Below are positions 1 to 11,507 of a stretch of DNA of 64,000 nt, one piece after another; the stretch's first letter is position 1; each line of letters starts with the position of its first letter. This DNA is from Amaurobius ferox (Eukaryota > Arthropoda > Arachnida > Araneae > Amaurobiidae). Position numbers and translations under genes: made by a program. The notes beneath the pieces are model-generated. The model had not been told where the DNA came from. It ran no database searches and saw only the letters and a list, made by a program, of their open reading frames with translations. The stretch is from positions 96,315,114 to 96,379,113 of the forward strand of contig OX578138.1 in NCBI GenBank assembly GCA_951213105.1, read 5' to 3'.

Positions 1-774
1 AAATCTTACCAAGTTTATCATTTTTTTTTCAGTTTAGAGTTGTCCATAATGTGAAAATATTTTTTCAGTTCCCTGAATCTAGATCGAGACATGACAGTTG
101 GTACAATTGGTACAGTTACATGTTCTGCCGAACTCCAATGCATATCTTCACAAGGAACTGCATTGTACCCACTTAGTAAGAGCAAACCAAAAAACTGGGA
201 AATATCTTCCCAAGATACTGTTTGTTCCCTTTTGACAAGCATAAATTGAAGTCATTTTAGCTAAATATTCTAAGTATTTTTGAGGTAAGAACTTAAAAAA
301 ATATATCAATTGGTTCTGCAGCTTTTAACTCTGGATACGTATTAGCTAATTTTTGTACTTCTTCGCTTGGAATTTTGTATTTAAATTTATTTTGTTCACT
401 CCATACCTTATTATTTTTATGGTTTTCATGCCTCCGTTCTTTACGAGATGGTTCGCCTTTTGATTTTTTAGTTTCTTGAGTAAGTTTCTTGCAGATTGCC
501 CACTCTGAGAAAGGTCGTCTTTAGTAGAAGCATGAGAAAAACGTGATCGCAGGCAAACACTTACTTCACCACATACGTCAGATGGGATCACCTTGCCCAA
601 TTGGTTTTCATTGATGTCCTCTTCATCTGTAATTCTATCATCTTCTGTTGGTGGGAGTTGACATAACTGTAAAACATCCTCCTCGTTTTCTGATAATGAA
701 GCAATATTCTCAACAGGGAGAGTCCACAAGTAATCCAACGCCTCCTCAACTATTCTAAAAAAACTTTCCATCAT
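1..774 (-). pseudogene. piggyBac-type transposase, N-terminal part, broken and cut by window edge
   Basis: Read on the minus strand, the start codon is at 774 and the gene runs off the window at base 1. The first block (774-346) is an acidic, low-complexity N-terminus typical of PGBD-like proteins, rich in E and D with an IPSDVCGE stretch. The bases around 345-243 still encode a piece reading FLPQKYLEYLAKMTS in a shifted frame. The block at 242-18 reads EDISQFFGLLLLSGYNAVP, then DMHWSS and MSRSRFRELKKYFHIMDN. That is the conserved opening of the piggyBac DDE domain (GILLLSGY...MYW...MSRNRF..I..YLH..DN). At least two frameshifts separate the blocks, so this copy is dead. The catalytic aspartates would lie beyond the window and cannot be checked. 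PiggyBac transposases excise and insert DNA at TTAA in the nucleus. Confidence 0.85.
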
Positions 775-800
775 TTTTCGGATCGAAAGAAAAGCAAAAC

Positions 801-868
801 CTTATTATTAAAAGATCGTTATAATTATTATTAAAAGATCGTTATAATTATTATTAAAAGATCGTGCC
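801..868. repeat. 23-bp tandem repeat, three units, upstream of the piggyBac ORF
   Basis: A unit containing AAAAGATCGTTATAATTATT recurs at 810, 833 and 856, an exact 23-bp period. It is followed at 865-893 by a direct duplication of GCCCCTGAAAAT. Position just upstream of the transposase start suggests the subterminal part of the piggyBac element, but no TTAA-flanked terminus was identified. Confidence 0.75.
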
Positions 869-893
869 CCTGAAAATTTGCCCCTGAAAATGT

Positions 894-2105
894 AATAATA
901 CAGTTTAAATGGCTTTAATTGTCTTTCATAATTTTAAATAACCAGACGTGCAGCCACAAATAAATGTATTTATAATATTCAAATATTTTACATTTCATTC
1001 TGTTGAACTGAAATGTGTAATTGTCTTAAACTTAAGAAATAAATGTAAATCAAATAAAGTGCTGGTTATGATTTTTTGTTTTTTTTCGATCTCAAACAAA
1101 ACTTTAAAGTTCTTTTACAATTTGACATCCTGTCGTAGTTTTCTTATAAAATATCTCATTCTTAGCCCGAAAATGGGTTTTTCCTGTCAAACGCAGTGAA
1201 AAAACATTTTTAATATTTATGTTCGGGTTAAAGAATATTTTAGCAATTCGTTTCAAACTGAATGCGCTTTAAAGTAAGATATATAATATTTATTAAATAA
1301 AACCTACGGGTGTTATTTTTTATATTTATGACGACGATAGACTGTTGTATATCAGACGATTTTAGGTTTTACTTGCATTCAAGATTGCTGTAATATATTT
1401 AAGGAAAAACACGAATTTATTTTTCATATATTTGGTCATATTTCTAAATTTAAATTGCCCTTCCATATGTAAGGCGATATTGTGATTTATACATATTGTG
1501 TATAATTTTAAATATGTGAAGCTATGGATGTATTATCGGCTGTTAACTTGAACTTCAAAATGTAATTCGTAAAGATCCTTGATTCCGTAATGTATGAGAC
1601 CCAGATCTTATTTACAGGCAATTTCAAACAACTGAACATGGTACTAATATTCAAAATTTATGGCCATGTGATAAGATCGTCAATGCTTTGGGGAAGCAGC
1701 TAAATTGTATGTGGAAACATTTAGAGATGTAAAAAAGTGGGTGGACGCATAATTTAAATCTATGTAAGAGGTCTGGATTCAACACAATTGCAAAGTAGTA
1801 ACATTCCTGTAGCGCAGCTGCAAATTATTATAGTGCATAACACCACTGCAAATCAAATGAATCTGTAACATCACTGCAAATCACAGAAACGTAAACTGTT
1901 TTTAAGTAAAGAATATTTAACCGCAGTGAGAAATGTATGGAACTGATAAAGGACTCGAATCCCTTTCTATGTATATAGATAAAAGGCAAAGCCCTCACTG
2001 GCTTACTCAATAACTTATCATCGTATCTGTGCACATCCTGAAGCTAAAATCTTGATTTTTTACAGGAAAGTTCACCAGTGGTCATTTGTGCATGTACTTT
2101 ACATT
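894..2105. other. AT-rich stretch, no gene seen
   Basis: Nothing coding is supported here. Short ORFs in this stretch have the composition of random AT-rich DNA. A short direct repeat containing CACTGCAAATCA occurs near 1845 and 1872. Confidence 0.5.
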
Positions 2106-2110
2106 TGTAC

Positions 2111-3052
2111 TTTACTTTCCCTGCAATACATGGTAATGTATAGGGAAAGTATTGCAATCATGCCGACTCGAGTTTTCGAGGGATCTACACGTTTCGAGAC
2201 CTTTAGAATGCGAAAAAACTATTTTTAGCGTGACGTCTGTGTGTGTGTCTGTCTGTCTGTGTGTCTGTGCAATGTATGTATCCACTCTAACTCAAAAACT
2301 AATGTACCGAATTTCATAAAATTTGGTAGGTAAGTCACTTGGATATGACCCTGGTGCTGATTAGTTTTTGGTACGATCTATGAAAACAGAACCCGCATTT
2401 TTTTGCGAAATGGCCCGTAAAAGTTTCATTTATCCGCTCTAGCTAAAATACCAATTTACCAAATTTCACAAAATTTGGTAGATAAGTTACTTGTTGGATA
2501 CTCTGATGCTGATTAGGATTTGGTACGACTCCAAAAAGAAGAACCCGCCTTTTTTATGAAATGGCCAGCAAAAATTTTATGTATCCACCCTAGCTAAAAT
2601 ATTAATTGACCAAATTTCACAATATTTGGTAGATAGGTTACTTGTTGTACACTCTGGTGCTGATTCGATTTTGGTACGATTCGGAAAATAACAACCTGCC
2701 TATTTTCACGAAGTGACTCTCCAAAATCGCAAAAATCTAAAAAAAAGACTAAGTAGTGTATGTTCAAATGTATCAATTAAATTATTGATTTATACTCAAT
2801 TTTTGAAGACGAAAATAATATAACACACTCTATTATACTTTAGGACTAACCGTTCTCAAAATATGAGATTTCTTGCGTTTTTGTTACGCCGCTATCAGAA
2901 AAATGTCCATTTACCAAAAAAAACAAAAATTGAACTAAAAATGCAAATTCAGTGTTATTTGATTCAATTAAACTCAATGAATTATTAAAGAAATAAAGAA
3001 AATATGAATTTGAGTCTGTAGGAAAAGTCATGTCCTGCCCACATCAGATTTT
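2111..3052 (-). mobile_element. H1 element (Helentron-like, non-autonomous), copy a
   Basis: On the minus strand the element starts near 3050 with AAAATCTGATGTGGGC and ends at 2114 with a hairpin (arms ACTTTCCCT and AGGGAAAGT, 2114-2150). Between lie about 350 bp of 5' block and units of about 150 bp carrying the phrases CTAATCAGCACCAGGG and TTAGCTAGAGTGGATA. A GT/GTCT microsatellite (2236-2268) and a conserved 3' block containing the GTAGATC and CTCGAGTT phrases follow. There is no ORF of note. The same plan recurs about ten times in this window. The assignment to Helentron-like elements is an inference from architecture. Confidence 0.75.
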
Positions 3053-3701
3053 TTTTCTGTAATCCATCCCTATGCGGGAGAGAAGGGCTAAATTGAATGA
3101 GGAATATTATCGTGTAACATCTGCAAAGCAAGGGCTAGGAACCTGAAATTTTGCAACGATGTACCTTTTAAGTCCCATAATTGCACATGTAAAGAATACT
3201 TCTGAAACCTCTCATTAATGATGTAAAAGGAGGTTACGTAGAGTGACCGAAAGGTGTGATGCCAATATTTCACAAACTTTTCGTGCTAGATACACGAACA
3301 ATTTCAGAAATCTCCCTTAAAAGTTATAAGGAAGAGTATTTAAGTAACCTTAAAGGGTAAGAAAGTAGAACGTGATATGGTCAAGCGACATAATTGTTGT
3401 ATTTATATATCCTTTCGAGATAAGAGACTGAAATTTTATTTGGATGCGCCTCGTATATCATAAATGAACAATCAAAAGAATATCAAAATATGATATATTA
3501 TTATATCATGTATCAAAGGACTCAGAACAAATGAGATCTAATCCTCCCCTCTCTCTCTCTCGACAACCCCTTGGTTTAGAACGTGAATTTTGCAAGGATG
3601 TTCTTCAACGGGAATAGGTAAACGTTCAGTAACTATATTTCCGGGACACACTTCTAATGGGTGAGAAAGAATGATGTGGTCAAATGGCATGGTCACCAAC
3701 A
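3053..3701. other. unassigned spacer with faint internal duplication
   Basis: No gene seen. The phrase pattern GAACxTGAAxTTTTGCAAxGATGT near 3140 recurs near 3580, hinting at an old diverged duplication. A short (CT)n run lies at 3547-3560. Confidence 0.4.
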
Positions 3702-4210
3702 CATCTGTTGTGACGAGATTTCATAATCTCGCCAAACCCTTGTAAAAATCGCAAATTATATATTAATTATCAAGATTCTATATTTTTACATTTTTTAAAC
3801 CCTGTTTTAATTATCCCTCTTGTCTTTGAAATATGTATTATACAAAATATTCTACACTGAAAGGAAAGCTTTTAGCCATTTTATTAATCTGTGAAAACCG
3901 CATTCAGAGAGAAGTTTCGTTATTATTTGACCGTTAAAGTCAAGATCTTTATTCCCGGGCAGAGCAGATGGCTTGCTCGAGGCCTGGTAATGTTAGTGCA
4001 AGGCATGCACTTTTCTGCAGAATAGATTTGGAGAGAAACTTCTGGATGAATTTGAGACCTTGTGGCGAGGGTCTGATGTGTCAGCATATTCATTTTTGAG
4101 ACCCCGTCCTGGGCTGGCGAGGCTATGCCTGTGAAGTTTTCTATTGGTCAAAAGGCCGTAAATAGTCTTCTGCCAGGTCCGAATGCTTCTGGGGCCTGAA
4201 TCCGTCTGAA

Positions 4211-4220
4211 TACATAAAAG
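4211..4220 (+). promoter_or_regulatory. possible TATA-like box in the LTR (second copy at 12013-12022)
   Basis: TACATAAAAG stands at the entrance to the GC-rich block, about 30 bases before a plausible initiation region. It is the best promoter candidate in the LTR, but no transcript evidence is available from sequence alone. Confidence 0.3.
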
Positions 4221-4879
4221 CTGTTGCAAAGAATATTCGTGGCTTTTTCTTCCTGTCTGGTGTCGACGCTCTCAGGTCGGCCTGGACCATTTTTCAATGT
4301 TGCCCACCACGGAGTGCGGGAGTCGGCCCCAAGTCGACTTCTGGCCTCTTGTGGGCATGGGGAGAAAAGCCGAAGACACCTACATCGTCGAAGAACATCG
4401 ATGGAGAGCCCGACGTCTAGCTGAGAGAGCTGCGACGAGGAAGGTACGATGGGGCCCGAGGTCTATGTGCCAGGTCGAAATATGGGTATGGTATAATGTT
4501 CCGACCCTTTTACAACTCCGACTGGGGAGGTAAGGTTTGACTGCTCTCTGCATCTACGCCTGTCTCAAGGAAGCATAAATTTCCTAAATTATTTCAACTT
4601 GTTTAATTATCAGTCCTAATTTTCTCTGAGTGCGAGTTTTCTCCTGTTGCTTTGAGACCATACCTCTTAAATCATGTTGCTTATTATGTACTTAAATGCT
4701 GCTGTGCCACTTTATTTATATTGTTGATCATATTATTATCTTTGACTTATTTCCGTGGCTGCAAATATATTTTAAGGGATCCTGAGTCCAGTGTCACTGT
4801 CACAGTTACTTAGCGTTGTGCTTCCTGATAAAGATTCAGTTTATCATATTAACTACTCTAACTTCTTAATACAAAATTG

Positions 4880-4885
4880 AATAAA
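4880..4885 (+). promoter_or_regulatory. AATAAA polyadenylation signal in the LTR (second copy at 12682-12687)
   Basis: AATAAA followed by T/G-rich sequence about 30 bases on (CTGTGTGGTTATTT). It is conserved in both LTRs. A second AATAAA is present only in the 5' LTR, at 5033-5038, a few bases from its end. Confidence 0.4.
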
Positions 4886-5051
4886 GAAAGTGATTTATAT
4901 TTAAACCTGTGTGGTTATTTAACATCTTTGTCTCCTGAAATTGCAGTTAATATAAATGTTTTCTGGAGATGCCTTTTGCCAGGTAAGTGTTTTATTTACT
5001 TATCCGGCATCTTGTATTCGTGTAACAGGTCCAATAAAGCTCTGTGACAAT

Positions 5052-5069
5052 TGGTGCTTCGTGACCACG
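5052..5069 (+). other. primer binding site-like sequence
   Basis: Two bases after the LTR end comes TGGTGCTTCGTGACCACG. A PBS normally begins TGG, pairing with the CCA 3' end of a tRNA, and lies 0-5 bases from the LTR. I could not name the tRNA from memory with confidence. Confidence 0.6.
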
Positions 5070-8000
5070 TCTCTTGAGCACCTGCTGCAAAATTTGAAGT
5101 TTTAAAATTCGTACATGTGATTTATTTAAATTTTTATATTTTGTGCACTGGACACAGTGACTTATGTTGGTATGGTCTATTTAAATTGAAATTCTGATTG
5201 ATTTGGAAACCGCACTCATAATTTCAGAGATATATTTATTGTTTATTTATTGAAATTTTTATGCAGATGTAGTTGTATGGAGTAGTGGCATATAGACAGA
5301 ATTGGAAATGTGGTGCAAAATATTGCACATTTTAAGATCAAGTAACCAATATTATGACAAATTTTTATGAGTAAGGGTTGCATAGAATTACAAGAAATTG
5401 CTATAATTATATTTAAAAGTTTACAGATTTTACAAGAAATTGAGATTTGAGAAATAAATGTTGTTTAATGATTTTATAAATAGAGATATTATTTGTTGAA
5501 GATAAAAATATGTATATATATTGGAAATTTAACAATTTTAAATTAATCTACAGTGAAACTTAGTCGACAGCCTGTTTGAAAGAGAATTTTATTTTTAGAG
5601 ATATATGAGAATATCTCTTGTTTTCGGTTAGGGATTTTCGTATGGATTTCAAGTTTGGAGATTTTTCTGACCATATAATAATTTCGACATGCTCCTAGAG
5701 CATTTTACCCAATAAATTGGGGTGGCAGATTCTGCATCTCAAAGAATGTCAGTTAGTTTTATAAGATTGAATCTCGCCCGGAAATAGGGGCTGTTTTCGA
5801 GAATTCTTTTCTAAATGAAATGTTAATTGCAAATTCTCAAATCCTTCCAATTGTTTGAAAATATTTAAAGTGTGAATACCTTTTTCAACGAATACTTGTT
5901 TACTTGAAAATTTATATATAGAAATGCTAGAATTTTAATATACTTGGGATTTGAGAACTTGAATTTATTTGAATACATATATACATTAAACTATGGAAAT
6001 GCTTAAATTTAAATGAGAATGCACCCTTATTTATGAATATACCCGACTGTGACTCTCGACTATGACAAATAATTACCGATTGTGTCCTTATAAAATAACA
6101 TCGAGAAATTTTATGTTTTGTATAGCTAAAGAAAGCACGCAACGAAATTTTTGAGTTCTGGATGACAGACAGACTCAGGCTTGATGGACCAAAGTTATAA
6201 TCTCGTGATTTCAATGAATAAATATAAAATAGTATTAAATTAACTGTTGGTCCCATCAAGATTTTAAACAGATAATTCACATTTTACATGATAATGATTA
6301 AGATAATTACGTACAAAAATGATGAAATATTTATTTTCAATGCTGTTCATATTATATTTATATATGAAATATACTATACATTGCATGAAAAATTCGAAGT
6401 AAGTGAATTTTGAAAGAATGAAATATAATGTGAAATTTTAAAACATGTATATAAATATCTGTGTATGTCGATATGATATTAAGTTCAAAAACACACAGAG
6501 TTGAATTATATGAAATATGTGTGTATTATTTAAAAGAATTTATGTGCGGTATCATTTCATAAAAGCGGGGAAGAGCAGGAAAATTGTAAAAAGGGGTTGA
6601 TTATATTTTGTTTTGACTTTGAATGATTTGGTGGAGCAATTGTATAAAATATAGATAATATACATAAGAAAATGAAAATTATTGAAAACTGTTTCCACAA
6701 CTTATTTACAATAATATTTCTTTAAAAAGTCAAAAATTGAACTGATAAATTTGAAAATATGTGTTTGAATGGGACTGAGCGCTTGATTATTTATTTAATT
6801 CCCTGAGAGATTGTTTTGGTTGCAATTTATTTATGTGTGCCTCAGGATGATTGAAAATGATTTAAATGATTTCTCCATTATATATATTTCTGATTCCTTG
6901 CCTATCTACTATTTTTGTATTCAAACAGTTTACTTTTATTTATTTTTGTTCGGAATGCACATTAATATCATATATCACATCGAACTAGCGTAATACTATG
7001 AGAAGGAAAATACCTCATTAGTTGCTATTTTCGAGAATTTGCGAGTAGAAGGATGTCCTCGTAAAAATGCCCGTCGCACCCAGGCCTATGTTATTCCGGT
7101 AGCAATGAATGATGTCTTGCTCGAAAATTCAATTCGAAAGTTTGTGAGGTCTACAGTTGCACAATTCCCTGTTTAGACCAACACGTTAATAACTTAAAAT
7201 ATTGAGGATGGGTTGCTTTCTGTTTGGCAAGTGAAATTATTTAAAAAAAAAAAAAAATGAAACTATTGAATATTAAAATGGAGAAAAATTTGAAAACATT
7301 GATTTAAAAATGTTGAATTAAAACGTGGAGAAAATATTGAAATAATATGGAAATATGTTTTAAAATACATTATATTGAGAAATTTTGAAAATGACATTTA
7401 TTTACGTTCTGCCATTATTATAACTACAAAACTTTACTATGGCATTGATTTTCATTACTGGTTATTTATGTTATGTCATTAACAAATTATATTATATTCG
7501 CCTCAGTTATCCCATATTTTAATAAGAAAAGTCCTTGTTTTAAAAAGAATCCCCTCTGAAATGGAATATTAAATAAAAAAAAAAAAACAGAGCGCTTTTA
7601 AAAGAATCACGAAATATGTTTGAAATACTGCTTGCTGTGCTCTTTTCCCCGGCTGGCATGATACAAAAGAGAATCTTATTCCCGTGCTAATTGCGCAATC
7701 AAATGCAATAGACTTTCACAATTAGAACCGCGAGAAGTGAAAAATGTTGATACCGCAAATTCATTAATACAAAGGCAAGTTGACCTCGATCCGGGACGAA
7801 TTCATAAACGCTTAATTTCTGTTGCGGTTTTGTTTATGAATCTTCGAATCTTATCTCGCTCATGTGTTTCATGAATAGCTAGCTATCTTTCTCCTTTTAT
7901 TTTTGTTTGATTGATTGTATTCATGGCTGCTGATTTGACATTGAAACTTTATTCTCGCCTACAATCGAATAAGGAACATCTCTCTGCAACATTTTAACGC

Positions 8001-11000
8001 CGAAAGAGAAACTGAATTAATTAAGTTAATGGCAGCTTAACAAATTGAGAGATGAGATTAATAACGGACATTTATTTTTTTTAACCTTTTAACGAAGAGA
8101 GAGAGATAAAGTAATGAAACTTAAGATTTGTAATACAATTTAAATACACGATTTGAAATTTGAGAAATTGAAATATGAAGTTTGAAATTGAAAATTTAAG
8201 AAATTGAAATATGGAATGGAATTATTTATATTTATAATTGAGACACTTTCGAAATTTAAAAATATTTTTCGCGACTCCTGGTACTTACGATAAATAATAT
8301 GAAATACAATTGAATGTTGGAGTCTAGAAAACACTTGTTTACATTGTGGTATAAAAAAAAAAAAAAAAAAAAGAAAATAGAGTCAGCGTTATCTAACATA
8401 ATTACGTACATAGAATTGAATTCTATAAATTAAATCCACAATTAAACTATTTTATTACGACTTAAGAATTTTTTTTTCGAAAGTGTGTTTACAAACATTT
8501 GAATTTTTATGATTTATTTACGTGTATTTCAATGCCATGGTGTATTTACTTTAGCGTGGAACCCTTGACAGAGTTAATGAACTCTGGTGTTAATTACGAA
8601 TACATATAAGAATATTAGAAAATTGTTCCACGAGATTACTTAATTACAATTGGCAAGTAATTTGATGATTTATTTACATATATTTATTGTGGAAATATTT
8701 AATTAAAGAGTACTGAACTCTGATTTTATTTACAAGATAGACTTATTTTTAAAACGGATTCCACAAACTTAATTTTCTTATAATATTTGGACATTTTATT
8801 TTTCTGATTCACTTTATGAAATCCACATTTTAAAAACACTTTGAATTTATTTGGAAACTTTAATAATTACAGAAAATGGATATTTTGGATTTCAATTAAT
8901 TTTAGTTTGAAGTTACTTCACAGAAATATTTGCACACGATAATATAATATAATTTCCTGAATTTGAGAAATTGTGCAAAATTTGAATAACATTGAGTAAA
9001 AGATTTTTTGAACTCAATTTTAAATTCTTCCTTGACATCAGCTTATTTTATTTATATTTGAAAGGCAACATTATCTTAAAGAAATCTATTGATTTTTAAA
9101 AGGCAATTTTATGAAATTAGATTGAATTTATGGGAAAATTTATGAAATGACACTATTTAATTACGAGTATTTTGATTTGGCAATATGTTGTAAATTATTT
9201 TTATGTTACAAATTTCAATATTGATCTGTGGCTTTGGTAATTTGATTCGGGGAGTGGCGAAAAATTTCTTCAAAATTTAATTTTATTTTCTGTGGCCAAG
9301 TTATTGAGAACTTCATAAAAAAAAATATGAGATATTTACTTACGATGTGAATTGATAACTCATGAAGTTCGTGCCGTGCCAGAGTAGCACTATTTAATTT
9401 CGTGGCACATTTACTTACATTTATTTACTACAAGAATTTTATTTACAATGCTTGACTAGACGGTGACAATTTTCTTAAAGAGATAATTTCGCTGTGACTG
9501 TTGTGGTTCTCAAAGAATGAAACCACTTTATAAACATATACAATTTATTTCAAGTGGACAATTACTGTTTGCATATAATATTAATGTTTATATGGATATT
9601 ACGTCTGGTGTAGAGCTTGGGCATCCCTTCTTTCGGCCTTATTTGGACTCTTTGCCCCCTGAAAGTGTTGAGTGTTTGGCGCGCACTCTGAACTTATAGG
9701 TGTGGTGGTGTGGTTGCAAACACACTTTAAATTTCATCTAAATTGCAAATACCAGTATGCCATGACATCTGGGTTTTTGGTTCGGGATGTTCAAAATTTA
9801 TTTGCAAGTTCTGAGGTGTGTGGAGTAAACAAGATAATCATTTAATACCACAATTATTTCTGTGTACATACTATATGTTTTATGTTTATTATATTTCGGT
9901 GGAAATATTATTTGATTACTTGAGGGATGTTGAGAACAGAGAGTTCTTAACAATTTATTGCGAATTACTTGCAAATTGAAAAAAAAAAAAGAAACTTCTT
10001 AAAGTATAATTGCTACCTACATACACACATATATTTATATTTACATATATTCGACATGCATTTTGTCTACACAGCTTATTTCGAGTCACAACTTTAAGAA
10101 AAATTTATAATATTGAATATTATAAAAGGAATAATTACGAAAAATCTGAGTTGATTTTGGTCACCTAGTCAAATTTTATAACCACTTGACTGCCACAAAT
10201 TACTGTTAATAAAGACAACAATTTAGTACAATAATTTGAATTGGTGAAGCGTTTTTCGGCCACTGTTCCCCTTTTGCCACATGTATGATTTCATGATTTT
10301 TGACACATGACTAAGTCTGTATATTACAAATGTTACATTTTTGAGATAATGATTTGAAGTGATAAATTTGAAATAACAAATAGAATATATTGAATACAAT
10401 TTTGAAAAGAAAAATATTTTGGATAATTTATATATATATATGAAATAAAAAAAAAAAATCATGAATACTATTATATTTTACATGAAATAATGTTATATTT
10501 TAAAGTATCTGGGTAAGAGATACTCTTGCTGTTGCCATTATTTTGCCTTACTGATTGCCTCTTTATAAGAAGAATATGATACCTTGCTGATTGTCATGCT
10601 CAATGTTATATTCGAAATTATCAAAAATATGTGTCAAATAGACACCTGCTGTTAAAATTTAGATGTTTTGTGAGGCACTGGACCAGGTTTGTTTACTGCA
10701 TTTTTCTATTTTTCAAATTCTTTGGTATGGTCTTTTCTATTATTTAAAGCTGTATATTATTTATTTATGTAATATGATGGAATTATCTATGACGATAATT
10801 CATGAAATTATTATCGACAAATTAACTACATTACAGCATTGGAGCTTTTGATGAAATATAACATTAATATCGACTGGAAAAATTATATCAATATCTACTT
10901 GTTTAACATTATACTAAACTAGAAATTGGTTGTGGTCAAGAGAAATTTTTATTTACAATATTGGAAAAATTAAGATCTAACTGCATAAACTGAAAAATTG

Positions 11001-11480
11001 CTGACCACACTTTGGCATTAAGTCCTTAGGTAGAGATTTTATTGTAAGATAAAGAAATTTTTTTGGAAATTGAACTTAATTTAGAATTAACTTATAAATT
11101 GGAAATTTGTTTGGAAACTTTCTACACTTAAATTTTAATTTGTTTACATTTACTGTCGACTTGAGGGATATTCTGTACATATACATTTTAATTTTGGAAT
11201 TCATAATTTAATACATTTGGAATTCACATAATGTGAACTTTTTGTAAAGGGCTCGTAGATATTAGGATTTTCGACTCTATTGCAGTCAACTTTAGGTTTC
11301 TTTTGGATCTGGTTCTTCGACATGCGCTCATATGGAATGGTGTTCGTGCCGAGAACTCTGGTGTAGACGTACACTTCTAAATTTTTGCTGAAATTTCTCT
11401 TGAAGGTACGTACGACTTCAAGGACCTAATAACTACTTGCGCCTACATCCTGTGATGAAAAAAATCCTCTTGTTAGTCAG
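5070..11480 (+). other. non-coding interior of the LTR element
   Basis: About 6.4 kb, very AT-rich, with recurrent TTTATTTAC, TTGAAATTT and A-run motifs. No ORF longer than 117 codons occurs on either strand and none resembles a known retroelement protein. Two islands are less AT-rich: 7040-7160 and 7600-7860 (the latter contains GACCTCGATCCGGGACGAAT). They may be relics of coding or packaging sequence, but I recognise nothing in them. Confidence 0.7.
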
Positions 11481-11493
11481 ATTTTTTTGCCTC

Positions 11494-11505
11494 GAGGAGG
11501 GGAGG
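11494..11505 (+). other. polypurine tract
   Basis: GAGGAGGGGAGG, preceded by a T7 run (11482-11488) and followed by TA and then the TGTTGTG start of the 3' LTR. Position and composition are those of the plus-strand primer of LTR retroelements. Confidence 0.85.
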
Positions 11506-11507
11506 TA

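Larger units (their letters stand above)
3706..5049 (+). repeat. 5' LTR of the non-coding retrotransposon
   Basis: Starts TGTTGTGACGAG and ends TCTGTGACA, 1344 bp. A perfect 7-bp hairpin (CGAGATT TCAT AATCTCG, 3714-3731) sits 8 bases from the left edge. Bases 3960-4560 are distinctly richer in G+C than the flanks. The sequence matches the 3' LTR without a visible difference from 3706 to 4934. From 4935 the two diverge sharply. Likely U3 is about 3706-4240 and R/U5 the rest, judged only from the promoter-like and polyadenylation-like signals. Confidence 0.9.

Noticed and set aside
3993..4533. Three overlapping 66-78-codon ORFs in the LTR, repeated at 11795-12335
   Set aside because: They overlap on both strands in the GC-rich LTR block and show no known motif. 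They are duplicated only because the LTR is.
5070..11480. Gag-Pol remnants in the LTR element interior
   Set aside because: I scanned for reverse transcriptase, protease and integrase motifs in the listed frames and saw none. A profile search could still overturn this.
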